Positions 38,799 to 48,695 of a stretch of DNA of 64,000 nt are shown here, one piece after another. The notes below the pieces were generated by a model, which saw only the letters and a program-made list of their open reading frames with translations, did not search any database and was not told the DNA's origin. The position numbers were made by a program, and so were the translations under genes. Every line of letters starts with the position of its first letter. The first letter of the stretch is position 1. The DNA is from Liolophura sinensis (lineage: Eukaryota > Mollusca > Polyplacophora > Chitonida > Chitonidae): NCBI RefSeq assembly GCF_032854445.1, contig NC_088300.1:11625191-11689190 (forward strand), in the 5' to 3' direction.

Positions 38799-41700
38799 AT
38801 GGAGCTTATACCTCTTCATAAACACCAGAACTACCTGGATGCCTGTGCTGAAGTTCTGAATGAAGAATGGCCAAGAAGCAAAAATGCTAGGTGTGTTGTT
38901 AAAATTTTAAATCCTTATAAACCGTATAGATAAAATCTTTGATAACTTTGTGAATTTGTTGAAATGTTGAAAATTAACTAAAAAAAATTTGCAGGAAACA
39001 CCAATCAAATAAATAAATTAATTGATAGCCGTTATAGGAAAATAAATCTTTATGCTGTTTGTCCTTCAACACAGGCTTCACAGCTTGGAGAAGTCATGTG
39101 ATCACCTACCTACCTGTCTGATACTTTTAGATGACAACAAGAAGGTGATTGGGCACAGTCGCCTCAGCCAGATGAGAGGTCGTGAAGGGGCATGTTTGGT
39201 GGAGTCAGGTAGACATTCACTTCTACTGTTAACTGCTCTGTCTCATTTTGTTATTGTGCAATTCAAAATATCAAGCAGTTTGTGCTATTCAGTAAATAGG
39301 AAATATCAGCAAGCTAATGTGATAGTGTAAACAATGCAGATTTTGAAAAAGAGCAACAAGCTGGGCAATTGACTGATCACTCCCAGTGATGGACATACCC
39401 AGAACATGTGAGTTTTGTTATTCAGCATTATGACAACACGGTGACGTTCATTTGTGCTGTGTCACTTTAGAATATATCCTAAACTACATATCAAGAAAAG
39501 GAAACCATGCATTTCATGCATCCTTTAAAGTTGGGTTTGCCTGTAACAAGGTCAATATCAGTGGTTTACATTAGTTTCCTCCCACTTTAAACTTGATTGC
39601 TGTCATCTAAGTGAAAATTCTTATGCACTTTTTTAAACATTAATCAGGTAAATAGATAAATTGTTATATACTCACTTTTGATTAAGATACTGGTAATAAT
39701 ACTGCTATTGTAAACATTTTCTTGTACAGGGATGAGTGTTACATATACTTCAACCTTGTCACATGTTTGCAAGGTGTTCAGTCAAGCATATTGTGAAGGT
39801 ATTATTCTGTGTAGAATGATAAAATTATACTTTTTGTGAAGCCCTGAAATTGGCCAACTCAACCAATGTGGTTTTATCTCCAAAATCAAATTGAAGAAAT
39901 GTGCAAAATTTGTACTGAAAGTTGCTCTTCATGTGCGAAATGGACGAGGAATTAGGGTAGCTTCAATCTTTAATTCCTTTAGTTGTTGTGCGGAAAACTG
40001 TTCGTGGTCAAGGTCATGGAAGAAGCATCATGGAGAAGACAGAGGAATACGCCAAAAGGTTTGTCCATTTTTATCACGAGTTGTGACAATAAGCCCAATT
40101 AACTTTAGGATGGGCATCCTGCACACCTGGAGAATTAACCTGTCATTCGTCAGTATGGCAATCAAATAAAAGAAATTATTACTGAATGCCATAGCCTTTT
40201 TTGTAGAATGTCTTGAATATGCACGTACCAGTATTTGGAAAGGTTTTTGGCCCGTTATAAACTATGATCCATGACAATCACTGGGGACTTTTCCTCCAAA
40301 GTGTTTGGCCTCTCTGCAGATGACAGCTAGTGTCTAGACCTGTGCAGCCACATGTTCACATCCATCATTTCATCTTGCCATAAAGGTGATTCCATCCACC
40401 ATAAAGGTGTGATTTCATCCACCATAAAGGTGATTTCATCCAGCCATAAAGGTGATTTCATCCAGCCATAAAGGTGATTTCATCCACCATAAAGGTGATT
40501 TCATCCAGCCATAAAGGTGATTTCATCCAGCCATAAAGGTGATTTCATTCGCCATAAAGGTGATTTCATCCACCATAAAGGTGATTTCATCCAGCCATAA
40601 AGGTGATTTCATCCACCATAAGGGTGATTTTGTCCAGCCATAAAGGTGATTTCGTCCAGCCATAAAGGTGATTTCATCACCATAAAGGTGATTTCGTCCA
40701 GCCATAAAGGTGATTTCGTCCATTCATAAAGGTGATTTCATCCAACCATAAAGGTGATTTCATCCACCATAAAGGTGATTTCATCCAACCATAAAGGTGA
40801 TTTCATCCAGCCATAAAGGTGATTTCATCCAACCATAAAGGTGATTTCATCCAGCCATAAAGGTGATTTCATCCAGCCATAAAGGTGATTTCATCCAGCC
40901 ATAAAGGTGATTTCATCCAACCATAAAGGTGATTTCATCCAACCATAAAGGTTATAGACACCATGTAAGTACATTATTCTTGAACAAATTTCATATGTAA
41001 CATACTTGATGATGTTTCTGAATCTTTTCAAAGGAGAACAATTTGCATGAAGTAGTTGCTCGTAGTGTGTACTGTTGGTTGCTTATTGGGAGCAAGTTAA
41101 CTCTTGATCCATTTTTTAAAAATTTCCACAGGAAAGGTTTCCAAACAATGTACCTGACAACACATGATAAACAGGGATTTTACCAGAGACTGGGATATGA
41201 ATTCTGTGAACCGGTGGTCAGCTTTGGAGGTGACTTTGCCAACTTGCCAGAGAGCTTTGTGAGTTATGGATATTTACACACTCACCAAAAGCCACAATCA
41301 CTTGTTGTAATCGATCACTGGTCGTACCTTGTTCAACATGTTCATGACATTTCAGTGGAATACTTGTGTCAAGAACAGGTCATATATTAAGTTGATTTGT
41401 AAAATATTTTATATGTTGTAGAAAAGGAACAATGTGGGAAGTACAGAATAAAAATATGACATGACTCAAATCAAGAAACTCTTATTGCATACATTATGTA
41501 ATGTTTATACATGTATCTTCCTAAAATCTTATTTCACTGTATGATGACTGTTCTTGTGCAGGCAAAGATATATAGGCTTGAGTGAACTGGATACTGTATT
41601 TTAGCTAAAGTTTAGCATTTTTTAAGTGATGCATTTTGTTTGACCCCTATTGATTCCTCCACACTTCTATTCTTCTAAAGAGTGTTTTGTAAAGTTTGGT

Positions 41701-42477
41701 GACTTCCTGATCAGAAAATTTTAAGTGTTGGCATCAGAAGTATTACATCCTTGAGAGGCATTTAGAAGTTGAGTTGGATAACATAACGAGATATATGGAT
41801 AACAACTTCTGTTTATTTGGAAGCGATGTTTTGGTATAGATAATAAAACCATTATCAAGCATAATGAACAACCAGAGCAACTCTGCTTATGTAAGCACAT
41901 AAAGTGATTAGTGTCAACACTTATTTATGTGCTTATATTAGTAGAGTTGCTATGGTAGTTCATTACACTTGGTAACAGTATTACTATCTATACCGAAACG
42001 TAGCATCCAAATAAACGGAAGCTTTTATCCATATATCTCGTTATGTTATCAAAAGTATTATTTAACCTGTTTCTGAAAGCACAGTTTTACACACCAAACT
42101 TTAGGTTAAATATTGTAGTCTGGTTTATTGTCAAAACCCTTATTTTTGTTTTGCAGTCAAAGGCATTGGCTGGTTTATCAGGATCTACGAAGCAAGAGTT
42201 GGGAAAAACTAAGCGAAAAGACAACACAGAAAGTGAATTCCACAGTATATCACAACATGTAGCACCTCAGCTACCCCCACAACCTCCACCTTCAACTGTC
42301 TTAGAACAACCTGCACCTTTAACACCGGCTGCTCCACCACCACCTTTAGCACCACTTGCAATACCACCACCCCCACCTGTGGCTACTTTGCCACCCAAAG
42401 AACCTGCATCACTAGTCAAATCATCCATTGTGCGATGGGATCCAGCAAAAGTTTCTTGGTTGAAAAAAGAGCTGTGA
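38799..42477 (+). CDS. NAA80: NAA80, actin N-terminal acetyltransferase
   Basis: GNAT-fold N-alpha-acetyltransferase that acetylates the processed acidic N-terminus of actin (human NAT6/FUS2). Five coding exons: 38799-38890 (MELIPLHKHQNYLDACAEVL NEEWPRSKNA), 39075-39208 (LHSLEKSCDHLPTCLILLDD, IGHSRLSQM), 39983-40058 (VVVRKTVRGQGHGRSIMEKT), 41132-41258 (KGFQTMYLTTHDKQGFYQRL GYEFCEPV) and 42157-42477. All phases match and the total is 249 residues. RGQGHG is the acetyl-CoA-binding R/Q-x-x-G-x-G/A loop at about residue 83-88. The last exon is nearly all proline-rich (about residues 180-225, PPQPPP, PPPPLAP, PPPPPVATLPP), the region that binds profilin in the vertebrate protein. A TAG lies in frame within the same exon upstream of the chosen ATG. 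The preceding acceptor TTTGCAG (to 38773) implies an untranslated upstream exon. Intron 3 carries a minisatellite, intron 4 a fold-back element. Confidence 0.95.
39845..39930. repeat. dispersed repeat fragment (GGAGACAAAA family), inverted
   Basis: GCCCTGAAATTGGCCAACTC AACCAATGTGGTTTTATCTCC AAAATCAAATT, the reverse complement of the block at 37571-37630. It is in NAA80 intron 2. Confidence 0.6.
40378..40951. repeat. 21/22-bp minisatellite in NAA80 intron 3
   Basis: About 26 copies of a unit reading GTGATTTCATCCAGCCATAAAG, in 21- and 22-bp length variants (CCAGCC, CCAACC, CCACC, plus a GTCC subset in the middle). The minus strand reads as a short open repeat, but only because of the array. 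There are no spacers, so it is not CRISPR. Confidence 0.95.
41774..42053. mobile_element. fold-back MITE in NAA80 intron 4
   Basis: Long inverted repeat. The left arm starts TTGGATAACATAACGAGATA TATGGATAA, then TTCTGTTTATTTGGAAGC. The right arm ends with CCAAATAAACGGAAG, then TTATCCATATATCTCGTTAT GTTATCAA. The arms are about 125 bp each around a short centre and contain a nested inverted repeat (GAGCAACTCTGCTTATGTAAGC / GTGCTTATATTAGTAGAGTTGC). No coding capacity. Confidence 0.85.
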
Positions 42478-43850
42478 TATGTTTTAATCTAAACATCACT
42501 GAAAGTGAGTGCCTGAGAGTGTCTTTCAGTGTTTGGTGGAATAGATACCTATTTGTACCATGAACTGATGTTGTTGATTAAAATTTGAACACATGTATGA
42601 TGGTTCATTGGGAAAGATTTTTTTTGCATTGTAATTCTATTGATCTGATTTTTCATTCTTTTTCAAGACATGAAGTTAAGGCAATGAAGAACCTTTACCT
42701 TACTTTCTCAATAATTTCAGATGCATTTTCAGAAAATATATACCATGATGTCTCGCGGCGGTTGTTGTCTTAAGTTGTACAATCTTAGAGGATTTCCGCT
42801 AGTTGATCAGTGACAGCTGTTTATGCCTCTGTCACACCTCAATGCCTCTGTCACACCTCAATGAGCCTCACCAGCTTGGCAAGACAGGGAGAGATGAGAC
42901 AGGCTGCCAGGTTTTTAAACCTTCACTTTTTGTGAAATAACTAATAATTTTTAAAACCAGATATGGAGTCATACTCTACATTATTCGTAACTTTTGAGCA
43001 CACCTTTAGAGTGTTTAAATATGTAGATAAATATGTACGAGAATTTGGCAATTCTTTTCTTTACTTTAGACATGTATCAGGACACAGAACATATATGTTT
43101 AGGTCTTGCATCTGGAAATGACTCCAGAGCCTCCCATGTCCCAGGCATGCAGGTGCCAGATGAAATCTACATGGTTTGTATTCTCGTCCGGGAACTGGGA
43201 AATCTGGCCTTTCATCTTTTCAGTTGGATCTAACCACTTTGCGAACACTGTTTATGTACTTTGTGTCAAAATAAGCAATGCCTTTCACAACGATACGTAC
43301 TCTTCAGAGATCGATAATCTTTCATGGTCGTCTGGTATGTAACCAGTCAGCTTTGAATTAAGGCATTTGAAAGTGTTACAGCCCAGTTTATCTAATTTAA
43401 TGACATATATACCTTTTATATATATCTCATATATATCTTTTTCTGGAAATACTCGCTTAATATGTTACAGACAATCTTTTTTAAGGTAATCTAAAAGTTG
43501 TGGTCCACTGCTCCTCACCCTCCTCATCGTGCCTATTGGTTAACGGAAGCCACACCTAGTACCACTCAGCCCAATCCATCCCCAGTAAGTTGAGTGACCA
43601 AGTGTTCACTGGCTTAGTGTCAGTTGTACAGTGACTGTGCAGGGTATCATACTTGGTATCTTTGGCATGGAATTCCAGTGAGGCAGCACTAGCTATAAAA
43701 CCGTTTCCAAACGCCACACTGCATACAGTGGAATGGTTATACATAACAAGTAGTGTTCTATTTTATGATGGTGCCTCGTGCTGTGTGCACAGTGGCATGC
43801 AATGGAAATTGACCTTAATGCTTAAATCGTTGCCCTCAAAGTTGCAAGAC

Positions 43851-44081
43851 CTGGCCCGGGATCACAAAGCAATCTTAGACTAAAGTCAAAATTTCAGTCA
43901 CTAAAATTGATCTATTCCTTTCCCTTATTTCAGCTGAAATTTGTTTTACAGTAACTTACCTAGGTATTAAATTGTCAGGCAATATTTTGACCTTGTTATG
44001 TAAGAAAAAAAAGAACAACTTTAATATGATCGGAAATTTTGACCTAAGTCTAAGATCGTTTTGTGATCCCATGGCCTGGGA
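43851..44081. mobile_element. MITE-like element with about 47-bp inverted ends
   Basis: Left end CCCGGGATCACAAAGCAATC TTAGACTAAAGTCAAAATTTC. Right end GAAATTTTGACCTAAGTCTA AGATCGTTTTGTGATCCCAT GGCCTGGG, its inverted counterpart with a few mismatches. Total about 230 bp, non-coding. Confidence 0.8.
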
Positions 44082-44407
44082 TAAGGGTCATACCAAGGAC
44101 TCGTCTTTCCAAAGACTTCCAAAGGGAAGCTAGTACATGTGTGCCAGACTGATAGTAACTGCAGAACACTCAACAAGAATCATCTCTGAATACATAAGGA
44201 CTGTGTCTCACCTTTTGTTTACAACCATGTCTCACTCCGTACAGAAGCGTTTCAGGGGGTACAAACAAATTGGTAGATAAGAACTTATCTCAACTGGTAT
44301 AGAACAACTTATCTGATCAGAGGAGAAAAGTTTAGCTCACCAGGTACATAAGAACTTTCATGTAGGCAGGCACTAACTCACCAGGTACATCTACATAAGA
44401 ACTTATG

Positions 44408-44531
44408 TGTAACTCATCGGTCGATGTGAGTTCAAGACCAGCTTATGCTGGCTTCCTCTCCGGCCGTACGTGGGAAAGGTCTGCCAGCAGCCTGCGGATG
44501 GTCGTGGGTTTCCCCCGGGCTGCCCGGTATC
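44408..44531 (+). repeat. SINE copy lacking its 3' end
   Basis: Begins near the B-box (GTGAGTTCAAGACCAGCTTA TGCTGGCTTCCTCTCCGGCC), includes GGAAAGGTCTGCCAGCAGCC and GGTCGTGGGTTTCCCCCGGG, and stops at CTGCCCGGTATCA. The usual CACCATAATGCTGG and GTACGGCGTAAAA parts are absent. Confidence 0.85.
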
Positions 44532-45284
44532 ATACCAAAGGCTTAAAAAGAAAAATGGTACAAGCTTGGCACTCAGCACTGAAAGGTTAAAGCAAGGGTG
44601 TCAGGCCTTCGGCATGATACTTCAGTGGTGGCAGCAGTTTATCTCGCTGACAGCAAGTACATAACCACTGTCTTGCCAGGTACATAAGACCTGTGTCTGA
44701 AGAGGCACAAAAATGCTGTGTCTCAGCTCGAACAACAGAATACCATGCCGGCTTGCATGAGAATATGGTAAATTTTCCAGTCGTACATTTTACTTCACAA
44801 TGTTGTTAAATCTAGTTATGAAAGACCAGCAGATGATAAGTATCGGGAACATAAACAATGCTGGTCAATAAAATGGGATAAATCCACTTTTAATAATTTA
44901 ATAAATATGTGTCATACAGTATCTTCCATTAAATAAACCAGAGGTACATGCATATATATACTACAAATATGTTTATAAGGTATGTGCCTTGTTATACTGC
45001 TGATCTGACCTTTCAGTCCCTCTCATACATGTGTGGAAAACTATATACCTCTGGGTAATCTATATCATGAGTATGATAACTGCATAATGATCAAAAATAT
45101 GTTAACCTTTTAGATCTACAAGTACATGTACCCGTCACATGCTGTACTGCTAAACTGCAGTAATAGTATAGTTTTACATACAATATTGTATTTCTAACAG
45201 ATGATTTGAATATGATATCTTCTCCTTAAACATCTTTAAAACCAATAAAAATATATGTTGAAATCACTATTAAATGTACATGTA

Positions 45285-47009
45285 TTATCCACGCCCTCCA
45301 ATAGCAGCAGAGTCGGATAACTTTCTGACCAGGTTTTCCAGCTTAAACAAGTGTTCATCTTGAACGCCTGGTGCGATTTGCCTCATGGCATTTGCAAGTT
45401 CAAATAAATATTCAGAGTTATGTCCACTTGGTCCAGCTGAGTGAAATATCTGATAAGCAACTTCCTCTTCAGGAGCATCGCCGAGGTAGAATGGGTTGTC
45501 TTCAGTTCCCACATAAATCATTAGTTTAAATGAATTCTCAGTTTTGTCTTTAGGATGGAATGTCACAAGAGTCTGTTTATAACCACCCTTTTCTCGAAAG
45601 TCTAAATGAGATGTCACTTCCTCTTCAACTTCTGGTGCAATTTCATAGGCAACTCCCCATACTGTGCTCTAAAAAAAAAATGAAAAATAACAACAGCAAT
45701 CATTAACTTACGAATTACTGAGCTGAAGATGTTTGGGGCTAGGTTAATCAATCAGAAGCAACTTCGCACAAAGTGCAGTGATGATCACCATTCTCAAAAA
45801 TCTTTCACTTTTATAATGGCAGTCACTTTTGTGGAGGAAACGGATGTCAATGAAGTAAACCATCAATCTTAAGGCCTTTAAGTGCTTCTGAAAGTGCATT
45901 TTTACATAAAAACATTAGGTGAAACATGGTAGCTTATATAGGCCTAATAACTAAGTACATGCTTACAATCAGTGACATGATTCATACATTTTTTTTTTAA
46001 ATTAACAGTCTGCAATTCATCAACCTTTTGAAATGTCTACAAGATGTTTATTGATGTGTATTCTGACAAAAGTATGGTGCTGACTAAAAAAAAAAATTGT
46101 TGTGGAGCTCTGAAATTGTCCACCCTAATATTGACAATTTTGTCTCCAAAATCTAATTATATGGGTGAACAACTGGCACTGAATGTTGCTCTTTAAGAGA
46201 AGTACAATATATCAGAGTTAATGTGGTATTTGCTATCTAAATGTTTACTTACCTCAGTACTTTTGGATTCTACCAAAGTAACAACCCGGCCAGGCTACAA
46301 GTGGAAGAAAAACATTTGTTGAGCACAAAATTAGGTGGCTTACATTAATAGCGATATTGAACCATTAACTACAGGTAGAAAAAAGTCCTTAGTAAAACAA
46401 TTACGAATCTTTCATTAATTGTGTGCATAACTATCACTCAGGATGTAGTACATCAACAAATCATAATTACACCAATAACTCATTAACTGTTTGGAGTATT
46501 ATTTTTATTAAAATGGCTGGAGACCATACGCATGCAGCAGAAATGTAGACTACATCCAATGCTCAGTATAAAGTCTCGGGTAAAAGCTAGCATGGTGTAA
46601 ACCTTCAAAAATTTTTGATTCAGCTGAATTCGGAAATTAGGTTTAAATTACCCTCACAATAAGAAAGTCTCCGAATTTTATCAAGTGACAGAAGTAAGAC
46701 ATTTACTCGACGAACACAAGCCTTATACTTTTGAGGGAAGATGAACACGTTTCAAATTCATCTTATCCTTATGGGAGTGATGTCGATAAATTGAACGGCT
46801 GCATGCCTATATAGTAATCCGTAAATAGAACGGCGTTCAACGCCGAAAGGTGGTGAAAGCCGTCAACCACTTACCCGACCGGGAACACCTCTGTGGTCTT
46901 CGCTGCCTTGCCAAAACCTTCTTTCAAATCCATTTATATATCCAACCAACTTTCTAACGTAAGGGAAATCAACTTTCCATATTAATGAACCATAGCCGAA
47001 AATCCACAT
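45285..47009 (-). CDS. CHAC2: CHAC2, glutathione-specific gamma-glutamylcyclotransferase
   Basis: Cytosolic enzyme of the ChaC family that cleaves reduced glutathione to 5-oxoproline and Cys-Gly, the slow constitutive paralogue type. Three exons: 47009-46875 ([17 protein letters not shown] to [14 protein letters not shown]), 46294-46253 ([14 protein letters not shown]) and 45668-45285 ([20 protein letters not shown] to the stop). All junctions are in phase 0 and give 186 residues, close to the family's usual 180-odd. The substrate-binding YGSL motif is at residues 6-9, and the catalytic glutamate is expected within [44 protein letters not shown] and [11 protein letters not shown] match the CHAC2 C-terminal half. 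It is head-to-head with UNC79, about 1.06 kb between start codons. Confidence 0.97.
46105..46200. repeat. dispersed repeat fragment (GGAGACAAAA family), inverted
   Basis: GAGCTCTGAAATTGTCCACC CTAATATTGACAATTTTGTC TCCAAAATCTAATT, then GAATGTTGCTCTTTAAG, in CHAC2 intron 2. It matches the copies at 37571, 39845 and 52425. Confidence 0.6.
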
Positions 47010-48073
47010 GCTTGTGACAGACGTCTTGGTTTAACTGTCAACCTTGTTCCAAAGGAACAACATCTAGCTGCATCTCCCACACTACTAGTCTCGCACATTA
47101 CAGCAATCACGCGAACTAATCGTCCAGTTAACTCTTCTTTCGGAGACGCAACCCACATAAACGTACAACAACAACATGCGATATTTGTAAGCAATGTCGT
47201 TTAGCTATGACCACAGTGACTAAAATCCTTTTCACATCTAGCTTAATACTAATTATTTACTGTAATTCAGAGGTTTCCCTTTTGCTAACAAAAAGAAAAC
47301 AACAGAACCGCCTGGCTGTTTTCTATCCACTACGCGACTTAATACAGCTTTATTGTTTGCGAGACTAGTGTAAATGTCATGGGAACAAGGTAGATTATCA
47401 CTAAAAGATCGCAATAATATTTCGAAAATGGAAGCTGTGGGCATACCTTTATGTTGTAGATTGATCTTTTTTGTACACCTAAAATAATGTATATTTATGT
47501 TAATACAATTAAGTATATTTTGCATCATATCAAGGTCTTTTTTTCTGAAGCTCATACAGTTTCTTCAAATTCAAGTCGTCTATCGCACAAGTTTTACTTT
47601 TTAGTAAAACCTTGTTTTCGGTGAAACTAATAGAGCTGTAAATGTGGGTAGAAAGAATCATAAGAAATGTTAAGAGTTTCGCATGATAACTGTGTCAGAT
47701 TGGCTATGTTATAATTCCTGTACGAATAATAAAAACACAGCATAAACTTAGAACCTAAAAAGTTTATTGTCGAATGTTTTGTTTTGTTTTTTTTTTCTTA
47801 CATATCAGCTGTCTCCCCTTCTGTCATCACAGATGAGATAGACCAGTCCTTCGTTATGATGCTGCACAGAAGATGAAGAAGTCTGGTTAAATTATGAATG
47901 AAAGAAATTGCGAAAATGTGTATAGGTTAAGGCTGCAAGATGCAAGTGCATTGCAGTCTACTTTCTAGTGAAGATCTAGTGCCTACGTGTTAGGGAAACA
48001 ACCTGTAATGGTTTGAGAATTATCTTGGCGTAGTTTGATTTGATTCCAGCATCAGCAGCCATTCATTGACAAA
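47010..48073. promoter_or_regulatory. shared CHAC2/UNC79 5' region
   Basis: About 1.06 kb between the start codons of the divergent CHAC2 (minus) and UNC79 (plus) genes, with no coding exon between. It must hold both 5' UTRs and promoters unless an untranslated exon lies elsewhere. No TATA box is obvious next to either gene. A shared or overlapping promoter region is inferred from the arrangement. Confidence 0.5.
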
Positions 48074-48664
48074 ATGGCGACAAGAGCGGCAACATGTGGG
48101 TATTTCAGTGTTACAAGTAATTTGTGTGGCTGTTGAAACCTATGGCATTCAACGCAAATTTTGCAGAAAAGTAGGAAATTCTAGTTTGTGCAAATGGTAA
48201 AATAATATGCTGAGAATTCTAGTCTTTTGATATGTTAAGAAAAAGCAAACACTTGTTTCTCTCACATTTATTTATTTATTTGATTGGTGTTTTACGCCGT
48301 ACTCAAGAATATTTCACTTATACGACGGCAGTCAGCATTATGGTAGGTGGAAACTGGGCAGACCCTGGGGAAACCCACGACCATCCGCAGGTAGCTGAGT
48401 TTCTCTCACATACACGTATTCCTTACTTGCATTTTATCTTGTCATACTGTACATCTCCATTTAGTTCTTCAGCTCAAACATTGAACTGCTATAATTATAC
48501 CAGTAAGCTGTCAGTGTAACGTTTGACAGTATAATCCCATTGTAGAGATATACTGGTACAAAAAAAAAAAAAATCATATGACGATTAACATAATGCGTGT
48601 GCAGCATTCACAATGAGCTAATTAAAAATGTTGTTACTCCATATCGTTTTTATTTTTTATTTTT

Positions 48665-48695
<31 letters not shown>

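Larger units (their letters stand above)
42478..45284. other. convergent region between NAA80 and CHAC2
   Basis: About 2.8 kb with both 3' UTRs expected. Contains a 20-bp direct duplication (ATGCCTCTGTCACACCTCA, near 42823-42862), an inverted-repeat element (43851-44081), a 5'-part SINE (44408-44531) and locally repeated CACCAGGTACATAAGAACTT motifs at 44335-44410. No coding exon was recognised. Confidence 0.5.

Noticed and set aside
40378-40951. CRISPR-like repeat array
   Set aside because: Repeats are directly adjacent with no spacers, and the host is an animal genome; it is a minisatellite in an NAA80 intron.
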